The notes under the pieces: model-generated
What the model was told of the DNA's origin: nothing
What the model saw: the letters and a program-made list of their open reading frames with translations, nothing else
The model's database searches: none
Shown: in pieces, positions 6,150-11,873 of the stretch
Numbering within the stretch: position 1 is the first letter of the stretch
Layout: each line of letters opens with the position of its first letter
NCBI GenBank assembly: GCA_031550755.1
Contig: JAVBOJ010000143.1
Coordinates: 1 to 11,873 of the forward strand
Direction of reading: 5' to 3'
Source: JAVBOJ01 sp031550755
GTDB lineage: Bacteria > Bacillota > Clostridia > Oscillospirales > UBA929
DNA length: 11,873 nucleotides
Position numbers and translations under genes: made by a program

Positions 6150-7538
6150 TTGAAACTCTGGGCCGGGCGTTTTCAAAAAGAGACCGACGAGCTGGTCAAC
6201 GATTTCAACTCCTCCATTGCCTTTGACGCCCGCCTGTACAAGGAGGACATCGAGGGCAGCGTCGCCCACGCGGCCATGCTGGGCGCGCAGGGGATCATTC
6301 CGCCGGAGGACGCCGCCCGGATCATCGAGGGGCTGGGCGGCATTTTGGCCGACATTGAGGAGGGCCAAATCCTCTTTTCGGCCGACCTCGAGGATATCCA
6401 CATGAACATCGAAAAGCTGCTGACCGAGCGCGTCGGCGAGGCCGGACGGCGGCTGCACACCGCCCGCTCGCGCAACGACCAGGTGGCGGTGGACATCCGG
6501 CTGTATCTCAAAAAACAAATCGTCGCGCTGCACGGGAAAATCCTGACGCTCCAGCGGGCGCTGCTGGCGCGGGCGCGGCAGACAGACACCATGGTCATGC
6601 CGGGCTATACCCATCTTCAACGCGCCCAGCCGACCACCGTGGCGCATTATCTGATGGCCTACGCCGAGATGCTCAAGCGCGACCTGACCCGGCTGGAGGA
6701 CTGTTACCGCCGCATGGACGTCTGCCCGTTGGGCTCGGGCGCTCTGGCCGGAACGACCTATCCGATCGACCGGGCGCGGGTGGCGCGTGACCTCGGCTTC
6801 GCCGCCGTGAGTGAGAACAGCCTTGACGGCGTGTCCGACCGCGATTTTTCCATCGAGCTGTGTGCGGCGCTGTCCATGCTGATGATGCATCTGTCGCGCT
6901 TTTCCGAGGAAATTATTTTGTGGTGCTCGTGGGAGTTCGGCTTCGCCGAGCTGGACGACGCCTACTCCACCGGCTCGTCGATCATGCCGCAGAAGAAAAA
7001 CCCCGACGTGGCCGAGCTGGTGCGCGGCAAAACCGGGCGGGTTTACGGCTCGCTCGTGACCCTGCTGACCGTCATGAAAGCCCTGCCGCTGGCCTATAAT
7101 AAGGACATGCAGGAGGACAAGGAGCCGGTGTTTGACGCGGTGGACACCGCCGGGATGTGCCTCGATGTGTTCACGCCGATGTTTGAGACGCTGACCTTCA
7201 AGCCGGACAAAATGCGCCGCGCGGCGTCGGCCGGCTTCATCAACGCCACCGACTGCGCCGATTATCTGGTCAAAAAAGGGCTGCCCTTCCGGGACGCGTA
7301 TCAAATCGTCGGGCGGCTGGTGCGCATGTGCCTGCGCACGGGGGAGAACCTGGAAACCCTGACGCTCAAGGACTTCCGCGCGATTTCGGACGCGTTCGAG
7401 CAGGATGTTTACGACGCGTTGAGCCTGCGGCAGTGCGTGTCGGCGCGGGATGTGCCCGGCGGGCCGTCGCCGTCGGCGGTGGCGGCGCAGATGGCGCATC
7501 TGGAGGAATTTATTCATGCCCATGAAACTGTTTATTGA
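6150..7538 (+). CDS. argH: Argininosuccinate lyase
   Basis: ArgH splits argininosuccinate into arginine and fumarate, the last step of the pathway; the family forms homotetramers in the cytoplasm. From the TTG start the protein is 462 residues, the normal length, and opens with the expected KLWAGRF. Motifs in order: HMNIE (84-88), LHTARSRNDQ (102-111), PGYTHLQRAQP (151-161, catalytic His155), SDRDF (229-233), and the family signature GSSIMPQKKNPD (275-286, which carries the catalytic Ser loop). All are intact. It follows argG after a 96-base spacer holding a repeat, and its last 23 bases overlap the start of argC, so the three genes are almost certainly one transcript. Confidence 0.97.
   Translation: MKLWAGRFQKETDELVNDFNSSIAFDARLYKEDIEGSVAHAAMLGAQGIIPPEDAARIIEGLGGILADIEEGQILFSADLEDIHMNIEKLLTERVGEAGRRLHTARSRNDQVAVDIRLYLKKQIVALHGKILTLQRALLARARQTDTMVMPGYTHLQRAQPTTVAHYLMAYAEMLKRDLTRLEDCYRRMDVCPLGSGALAGTTYPIDRARVARDLGFAAVSENSLDGVSDRDFSIELCAALSMLMMHLSRFSEEIILWCSWEFGFAELDDAYSTGSSIMPQKKNPDVAELVRGKTGRVYGSLVTLLTVMKALPLAYNKDMQEDKEPVFDAVDTAGMCLDVFTPMFETLTFKPDKMRRAASAGFINATDCADYLVKKGLPFRDAYQIVGRLVRMCLRTGENLETLTLKDFRAISDAFEQDVYDALSLRQCVSARDVPGGPSPSAVAAQMAHLEEFIHAHETVY
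7502..7506 (+). promoter_or_regulatory. Ribosome binding site setting the argC start
   Basis: GGAGG within the end of argH lies nine bases before the ATG at 7516. A second in-frame ATG at 7522 is 15 bases away and less likely. The open frame continues upstream to 7450, but that part only mirrors argH in another frame. Confidence 0.7.
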
Positions 7539-8463
7539 CGGCGCGGAGGGCACCACCGGTCTCCAGCTCGAGGCGCGTTTGCGTGCCCGGGCGGACGCGG
7601 AGCTGCTGGTGATCGACCCGGCGCGCCGCAAGGATCCCGACGCCCGCCGGGCGCTGATGGCACAGGCCGACGCGGTGTTTTTGTGTCTGCCCGACGAGGC
7701 CGCGCGTGAGTCGGCGCGGCTGTTCGAGGGACTGCCGGGACTGCTGATCGACGCCTCGACGGCGCACCGGACGGCCCCCGGCTGGGTCTACGGCTTCCCG
7801 GAGCTGTCGGCGGGGCATCGCGCCGCCGTACAAAACGCCCGCCGCGTCGCCAATCCCGGCTGTCACGCCACCGGGTTTGCAGCACTCGTGTATCCCTTGG
7901 TGGCGGGGGGCCTCCTGCCGCCCGAGACGCCGCTGTGCTGCACGTCGCTGACCGGCTACTCCGGCGGCGGCAAGTCGATGATCGCGCGGTACGAGACCGG
8001 CCGGACGCAGACCGATCCTCTTCATGCCCCGCGCCCGTACGCGCTGGGGCTGACCCACAAGCACCTGCCCGAGATGCAAACGGTCTGCGGCCTGACCGCC
8101 CCGCCGCATTTTCTGCCGGTCGTGGGCGATGTCGCGCAGGGCATGGCGGTGTCGGTGCCGCTGTTTTCCGCCGCGCTGAAGGGAAATCCGACGGCGCGGG
8201 ACGTGTGGGAGATATTGCGCGAACACTACGCGGGCGCACGGTTTGTCAAGGTGCTGCCGTTTGGCGGCGAGGGCGTACTGGACGCCGGCGCACTGGACAT
8301 GACGGCGATAAACGGCACAAACGACCTTGAAATCCTGGTGTTCGGCCACGAGACGCAGATTCTGCTGATCTCCCGGCTGGACAATTTGGGCAAGGGCGCG
8401 TCGGGCGCCGCGGTGCAGAATTTAAATATTGCCATGGGTTTGCCGGAGGATACGGGGTTGTGA
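7516..8463 (+). CDS. argC: N-acetyl-gamma-glutamyl-phosphate reductase, short type 2 form
   Basis: ArgC reduces N-acetylglutamyl phosphate to the semialdehyde with NADPH. The 315-residue protein begins KLFIDGAEGTTGLQ (4-17), the NADP-binding turn of the shorter type 2 ArgC class, rather than the roughly 345-residue type 1 form with GATGY that is common in Firmicutes. The catalytic Cys116 is in VANPGCHATG (111-120). DASTAHR (79-85) and GYSGGGK are also characteristic, and LTHKHLPEM supplies the His expected near the active site. It overlaps argH by 23 bases. It is followed by the 329-base spacer with hairpins before argJ. Confidence 0.94.
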   Translation: MPMKLFIDGAEGTTGLQLEARLRARADAELLVIDPARRKDPDARRALMAQADAVFLCLPDEAARESARLFEGLPGLLIDASTAHRTAPGWVYGFPELSAGHRAAVQNARRVANPGCHATGFAALVYPLVAGGLLPPETPLCCTSLTGYSGGGKSMIARYETGRTQTDPLHAPRPYALGLTHKHLPEMQTVCGLTAPPHFLPVVGDVAQGMAVSVPLFSAALKGNPTARDVWEILREHYAGARFVKVLPFGGEGVLDAGALDMTAINGTNDLEILVFGHETQILLISRLDNLGKGASGAAVQNLNIAMGLPEDTGL

Positions 8464-8513
8464 CCCGCCCACGTCAACCGTTCGGGTATATCTCCACCCG
8501 ACTCCGGCGGCCA

Positions 8514-8548
8514 GATAACAGATAACGGATAATAGATAACAGATAGGG
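8514..8548 (+). repeat. Heptamer tandem repeat, five units, in argC-argJ spacer
   Basis: Five consecutive 7-base units: GATAACA, GATAACG, GATAATA, GATAACA, GATAGGG, then ATGCGGGG. It is the longer, inverted relative of the three-unit array at 6097-6128. The two arrays end in the same GATAGGG unit and the same GC-rich flank, so they are copies of one element differing in unit number. Confidence 0.8.
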
Positions 8549-8687
8549 ATGCGGGGCCCGGCGTGCCGATGTCCCCTCCACGTTTCGGCGAGACCCGGAG
8601 GGTCGCAGACCGAAACGAGAGTAAGCACTCGAGACGAAGTGCCGGGGGTCTTGGGGGCGGATAGAGCCCCCACGCGGGGTTTCTTTG

Positions 8688-8720
8688 GTGACTTTCTTTG
8701 CCCCGGCCAAAGAAAGTCAC
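8688..8720. repeat. Perfect 13-bp inverted repeat
   Basis: GTGACTTTCTTTG (8688-8700) and CAAAGAAAGTCAC (8708-8720) pair without mismatch around the 7-base loop CCCCGGC. A further TTTCTTTGG just upstream repeats the arm motif directly. The sequence after the stem is GTCCTCG, with no T run, so it is more like a dispersed palindromic repeat or RNA-stabilising stem than a terminator. Confidence 0.8.
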
Positions 8721-8792
8721 GTCCTCGTCCATAAAGAGGAGCGGTGAGGCGAATACAGGTCGCCCCGCAAAGACAAACAAGGAGTTGATTTC

Positions 8793-10004
8793 ATGACCAT
8801 TATACCGGGCGGCGTGACCGCCGCGCTGGGTTTTACCGCCGCCGGCATCCACTGCGGCGTCCGCAAGAACAAGGAAAAGCGCGATCTGGCGTTGATTTTC
8901 TGCGAAAAACCCTGCGCCGCCGCCGCCGTATATACGACCAACCGGGTCAAGGCTGCGCCGATTTATGTCACCATGGAAAACTTGGAAAACGGTATGGCAC
9001 GCGCCATTCTGGCCAACTCGGGCAACGCAAACGCTTGCGCGCCCAATGGGATGGAAAACGCCCGCCGGGCGTGCGCGGCGCTGGCCAAACGTCTCGGCAT
9101 TGCCGAGGATGAAATTATCGTCAACTCCACCGGCGTCATTGGAATGCCGCTGCCCATCGAGGTCATCGAGGCCGGCATCCCCGCGCTGGCGGACAGCCTC
9201 TCCCGCGACGGCACGCCGGCCGCCGAGGCGATTATGACGACCGACCTGACCAAAAAGGAGTTCGCCTGTCAGATCACGCTGGGCGGGCGCACGGTGACGC
9301 TGGGCGGCATCGCCAAGGGCTCCGGCATGATCAAGCCCAATCTGGCCACCATGATGGCCTTTGTCACGACCGACTGCGCCATTACCTCCGAACTGCTGCA
9401 CGAGGCGCTGGCGGCCTCCTGCGGGCGCACCTACAACCGCATCAGCGTGGACGGGGACACCTCGACCAACGATATGTCGGCGATTTTGGCCTCCGGCTTG
9501 GCGGGCAATCCGTTGATCGCCGAGAAAAACGCCGATTATGATACCTTTGTCGCGGCGCTCGACGCGGTGAACCTGCATCTGGCGCGTGAAATCGCCCGCG
9601 ACGGCGAGGGCGCGACCAAGCTGGTGACCTGCCGCGTGACCGGCGCACGGTCGGAGGAGGTGGCCGCCGCGCTGTCCATGGCGGTGATTTCCTCGTCGCT
9701 GGTCAAGGCGGCCATGTTCGGCGCGGACGCCAACTGGGGCCGGGTGCTGTGCGCCATGGGCTATTCCAAGGCTCCCTTCCGCCCCGAATTTGTGGATATT
9801 TCCTTCTCCTCGCCCGCCGGGACGGTTCAGGTCTGTGCGCAGGGTCGGGGGCTGCCCTTTGACGAAACGCTGGCCAAGGAAATTCTCACCCAGAAGGAGA
9901 TCACCATTCTGGCCGACTGCCACGAGGGCGACGGTCAGGCCGAATGCTACGGCTGCGACCTGACCTACGACTACGTTAAAATCAACGGAGACTATCGCAC
10001 ATAG
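8793..10004 (+). CDS. argJ: Bifunctional glutamate N-acetyltransferase / ornithine acetyltransferase
   Basis: ArgJ recycles the acetyl group from N-acetylornithine to glutamate and in bifunctional forms also makes N-acetylglutamate from acetyl-CoA. The 403-residue precursor has normal length. It cleaves itself before a Thr nucleophile: KGSGMIKPNLATMMAF (175-190) places the cut between A185 and T186, giving alpha and beta chains. Also visible are the oxyanion-type segment NSTGVIGMPLP (111-121), the SVDGDTSTND block (218-227) and the terminal INGDYRT. The start has AAGGAG eight bases upstream. Bifunctionality is inferred from family and from the absence of argA or argE nearby; it cannot be proved from the sequence. 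Confidence 0.96.
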   Translation: MTIIPGGVTAALGFTAAGIHCGVRKNKEKRDLALIFCEKPCAAAAVYTTNRVKAAPIYVTMENLENGMARAILANSGNANACAPNGMENARRACAALAKRLGIAEDEIIVNSTGVIGMPLPIEVIEAGIPALADSLSRDGTPAAEAIMTTDLTKKEFACQITLGGRTVTLGGIAKGSGMIKPNLATMMAFVTTDCAITSELLHEALAASCGRTYNRISVDGDTSTNDMSAILASGLAGNPLIAEKNADYDTFVAALDAVNLHLAREIARDGEGATKLVTCRVTGARSEEVAAALSMAVISSSLVKAAMFGADANWGRVLCAMGYSKAPFRPEFVDISFSSPAGTVQVCAQGRGLPFDETLAKEILTQKEITILADCHEGDGQAECYGCDLTYDYVKINGDYRT

Positions 10005-10149
10005 AAGCGCTCACCGGGCACGCAGGGAGAATAAGCGGCGCAGAGTCTGCGGAACCAAGAGCGCACAACGCTCTGTCCGTAAAGATTCGGAGCAGGCGTA
10101 TTCGACCGGCCGTGCGCCCGCGGGGAGCGTGACATAGGAGGAAGAACCG
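10005..10149. other. argJ-argB spacer
   Basis: These 145 bases hold two small hairpins, CGCAG/CTGCG at 10039-10051 and AGAGCG/CGCTCT at 10058-10074, and the argB Shine-Dalgarno AGGAGG (10136-10141). No T run follows either stem. No convincing promoter or ARG box is visible. Confidence 0.55.
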
Positions 10150-11007
10150 ATGCTTTCCAATGTGGACAAGGCGCAAACGCTGTCCGAGGCGCTGCCGTAT
10201 ATCCAAAAATACAACGGCAAAACAGTGGTCATCAAATACGGCGGCAACGCCATGCTGTCCGAGGAGCTCAAAAAGGCGGTTATCAGCGACATCATCCTGC
10301 TGTCGCTGGTGGGCATCCGGGTGGTCGTGGTGCATGGCGGCGGGCCGGAGATCAACGACATGCTGAAAAAAACCGGCAAGGAGCCGCGCTTTGTCGCGGG
10401 TCTGCGCTATACCGACGAGGAGACCATGGACATCGTCCAGATGGTGCTGTGCGGCAAGGTGGGCAAGGATCTCGTGTCGCTCATCGGGCGCATGGGCGGC
10501 CGGGCGCTGAGCCTGTGCGGGCTGGACGGCGGGCTCATCAAGGCCAAGCGGCTGGCCGGCGGAGAGGACTGGGGCCTGGTCGGGGAGATCGAGAGCGTCG
10601 ATCCCGAGCCGCTGCACACCGCGCTGAATCAGGGATATATTCCTGTGGTTTCCACGGTAGGGCTTGGCACGGACGCCGAAACGGCGTATAATATCAATGC
10701 GGATACCGCCGCGGCGCGGCTGGCCTCGGCTCTCGGCGCCGAGAAGCTCATCCTGTTGACCGATGTGCGCGGTCTGCTGCGCGACCCCAAGGATGAGTCC
10801 ACCCTGCTGCCGGTGGTGCGGCTGTCCGAGGTGCCGTCGCTGGTCAAGGGCGGCGTGATTTCGGGCGGCATGATTCCAAAAATCGACTGCTGCGTCGAGG
10901 CGGTGCGCCGGGGCGTCGGCCGGGCGCATATTTTGGACGGGCGCATTCCGCATTCCATATTAATCGAGATGTTCTCCGACGAGGGCGTCGGGACCATGAT
11001 ACTTTAG
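10150..11007 (+). CDS. argB: Acetylglutamate kinase, probably arginine-inhibited
   Basis: ArgB phosphorylates N-acetylglutamate with ATP. The 285-residue amino acid kinase fold shows VIKYGGNAM (27-35), VHGGGPEIN (61-69), NINADTAAA (181-189) and SGGMIPKI (238-245). The N-terminus (AQTLSEALPYIQKYNGK, 8-24) is the extra helix found in hexameric arginine-sensitive kinases, and the C-terminal FSDEGVGTMI resembles the arginine-site loop. In organisms with the acetyl cycle this enzyme is the usual point of feedback control, which fits the neighbouring argJ. The ATG has AGGAGG eight bases upstream. It is the last arginine gene here; argD and argF do not follow. Confidence 0.96.
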   Translation: MLSNVDKAQTLSEALPYIQKYNGKTVVIKYGGNAMLSEELKKAVISDIILLSLVGIRVVVVHGGGPEINDMLKKTGKEPRFVAGLRYTDEETMDIVQMVLCGKVGKDLVSLIGRMGGRALSLCGLDGGLIKAKRLAGGEDWGLVGEIESVDPEPLHTALNQGYIPVVSTVGLGTDAETAYNINADTAAARLASALGAEKLILLTDVRGLLRDPKDESTLLPVVRLSEVPSLVKGGVISGGMIPKIDCCVEAVRRGVGRAHILDGRIPHSILIEMFSDEGVGTMIL

Positions 11008-11009
11008 CA

Positions 11010-11043
11010 AGTCCATGGAAAGGCTGGGGCCCTTCCATGGACT
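11010..11043 (+). other. Perfect 11-bp hairpin just after argB
   Basis: AGTCCATGGAA pairs perfectly with TTCCATGGACT around a GC-rich loop, starting three bases after the argB stop codon. It lacks a T run, so it may protect the transcript end or act with the second stem at 11058-11086. Confidence 0.65.
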
Positions 11044-11057
11044 CAGAACAGGGATAC

Positions 11058-11088
11058 AATTTCGGCGGAATGCATCCGCCGGAATTTT
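11058..11088 (+). terminator. Probable intrinsic terminator of the arg cluster
   Basis: AATTTCGGCGGA and TCCGCCGGAATT form a 12-bp stem with a single T-G wobble and a 5-base loop, and the 3' side ends in AATTTT. The T tract is short, so termination may be partial. It lies between argB and the sensor gene, which changes functional class. Confidence 0.6.
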
Positions 11089-11132
11089 AAACCATTTACG
11101 GGAGTTTAGAACGACGAAGTGGGGGCGGAGAC

Positions 11133-11873
11133 GTGTTCCAGTTTCATCCCGAGATTTCCGACCGCAACGCGATGCTGGAAGAGCTGTTGACCTGCGCCAA
11201 AATCACGCTGTTCGAGGTGCTGTACCGGGACGGCGTGGGCATGCTGCGCTGCGCCGAGGAGTTTATGCGCAAGCTGGGCGTGGAGGGCGAAGAGCTTCAG
11301 GTGGAAATCACCATGTTTTTGGACGCCTACTGCCATGCCGACGACCGCGGACGGGTGCTGTCGGCGCTGCGGGATGTGGTGACGCATCCGGGCGAGGTCT
11401 ATCAGGTCGAGTACCGTCTGTGGTATGACGACCAGTGGCGGTGGATGCGCGCCTTCGGCAAAACAGGGCTGGTGTCCGGCGGTTTTCTGGTGTCCGGCGG
11501 GTTTTATGAGACGCAGGACACGTCGGCCTTTCAGGCGGCGCTGTCGGAAATCCACGAGGCCGAGGAGCGCACCCGCATCATGCTGGACGCGACGCCGCTC
11601 TGCTGCAACTTTTGGGACGAAAATTTCAACAATATCGACTGCAATCAGGAGGCGGTCAATCTGTTTGACCTGCCCTCCAAGCAGGCCTATCTCGACCTGT
11701 TTTACAAGCTGTCGCCGGAGCTTCAGCCCTGCGGGCGGCCCACGGCCGAGCTGGCGCTGGAGCATATTCAGGCGGCCTTCCGCAACGGGCGGGAGCAGTT
11801 TGAATGGATGCACCAGAAGCTAAACGGCGAGCCGGTGCCGGCGGAAATTACGCTGGTGCGGGTCAAGCGGGGC
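11133..11873 (+). CDS. PAS-domain sensor protein, N-terminal part (probable histidine kinase)
   Basis: The gene runs off the window after 247 codons. Residues about 25-125 look like a PAS_3-type domain (YCHADDRGRVLSALRDVV followed by VEYRLWYDDQWRWM). A short linker helix (AALSEIHEAEERTR) leads to a second PAS domain from about 148 (MLDATPLCCNFWDENFNNID, EAVNLFDL). This second sequence type is common in large clostridial hybrid histidine kinases, but the kinase or other output region is not visible, so the class is inferred. No membrane segment or signal peptide is seen in the part present, suggesting a cytoplasmic sensor. The proposed start is GTG at 11133, with GGAG only two bases upstream but a longer GGGGGCGGAG run around it. 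An ATG at 11172 has no ribosome binding site. The ligand is unknown. Confidence 0.75.
   Translation, partial: MFQFHPEISDRNAMLEELLTCAKITLFEVLYRDGVGMLRCAEEFMRKLGVEGEELQVEITMFLDAYCHADDRGRVLSALRDVVTHPGEVYQVEYRLWYDDQWRWMRAFGKTGLVSGGFLVSGGFYETQDTSAFQAALSEIHEAEERTRIMLDATPLCCNFWDENFNNIDCNQEAVNLFDLPSKQAYLDLFYKLSPELQPCGRPTAELALEHIQAAFRNGREQFEWMHQKLNGEPVPAEITLVRVKRG

Larger units (their letters stand above)
8464..8792. other. Gene-free argC-argJ spacer with repeats and hairpins
   Basis: No coding sequence is supported in these 329 bases. The left third carries a five-unit heptamer repeat (8514-8548). The rest is a chain of inverted repeats: 8581-8617 (8 bp outer stem and GACCC/GGGTC inner stem), 8625-8642 (GCACT/AGTGC), 8652-8672 (TGGGGGC/GCCCCCA) and 8688-8720 (13 bp). 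No stem is followed by a T run, so I do not call a terminator. I found no good sigma-70 promoter or ARG box here, so argJ is probably served by read-through. The AAGGAG ending at 8784 belongs to argJ. Confidence 0.7.

Noticed and set aside
6114..7631. Long open frame on the - strand opposite argH
   Set aside because: It is a shadow of argH; no ribosome binding site or recognisable domain, and the argH product is complete.
8528..8533. GATAAT as a -10 for a separate argJ promoter
   Set aside because: It is part of the heptamer repeat and the -35 position is CGGCGG, far from consensus.
8514..8548. Possible CRISPR array
   Set aside because: The units are 7 bases and contiguous with no spacers, and no cas gene is present.
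8226..9923. Long open frame on the - strand opposite argC and argJ
   Set aside because: It mirrors the codon pattern of two well-supported genes in GC-rich DNA, spans the hairpin spacer, and its translation is rich in Arg, His and Gly with no family motif.

Overview
The window comes from a GC-rich bacterium. The 23S rRNA tail, the Shine-Dalgarno sites (GGAGG type), the frequent TTG/GTG starts, the bifunctional ArgJ, the ARG box matching the Bacillus/E. coli consensus and the clostridial-style MurD and PAS-sensor sequences together suggest a high-GC member of the Clostridia (Oscillospiraceae/Ruminococcaceae-like). This is inference; no species can be named.

Layout. (1) Positions 1-60 are the last bases of a 23S rRNA on the + strand, followed by about 100 bases with no 5S or tRNA gene, then a perfect hairpin at 161-190 that can terminate both the rRNA operon and the genes converging on it. 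(2) Positions 203-4631, all on the - strand, form a tight four-gene unit read as murD, then three tandem M42 metallo-aminopeptidase paralogues. The two upstream paralogues keep the complete active site. The last (203-1180) has lost two of five metal ligands and the general base, so it looks like a pseudoenzyme. (3) Positions 4632-4847 are a divergent control region with a murD promoter on the left. On the right are two strong sigma-70 promoters for the arginine genes and two ArgR-type palindromes, one spanning the start point of the proximal promoter and one covering its -35. (4) Positions 4848-11007 hold argG, argH, argC, argJ and argB on the + strand. (5) A hairpin and a terminator-like stem follow argB, and then the 5' part of a PAS-domain sensor gene runs off the window end.

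How the genes work together. argJ, argB and argC supply the acetyl-cycle steps from glutamate to N-acetylglutamate semialdehyde. argG and argH convert citrulline to arginine. The intermediate steps (argD, argF, carbamoyl phosphate supply) are not here and must lie elsewhere if the pathway is complete. The ArgR-like operator at the head of the cluster and the ArgB N-terminal helix typical of arginine-inhibited enzymes indicate end-product control at both the transcriptional and enzyme levels.

The spacers in the arginine cluster are unusual. The argG-argH and argC-argJ spacers carry inverted copies of a heptamer tandem repeat (three and five units) next to the same GC-rich flank. The 329-base argC-argJ spacer also carries a run of hairpins ending in a perfect 13-bp inverted repeat. 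I see no clearly new multi-gene system. The observations most worth following are the degenerate M42 paralogue, the two-box arg control region and the repeat/hairpin elements.
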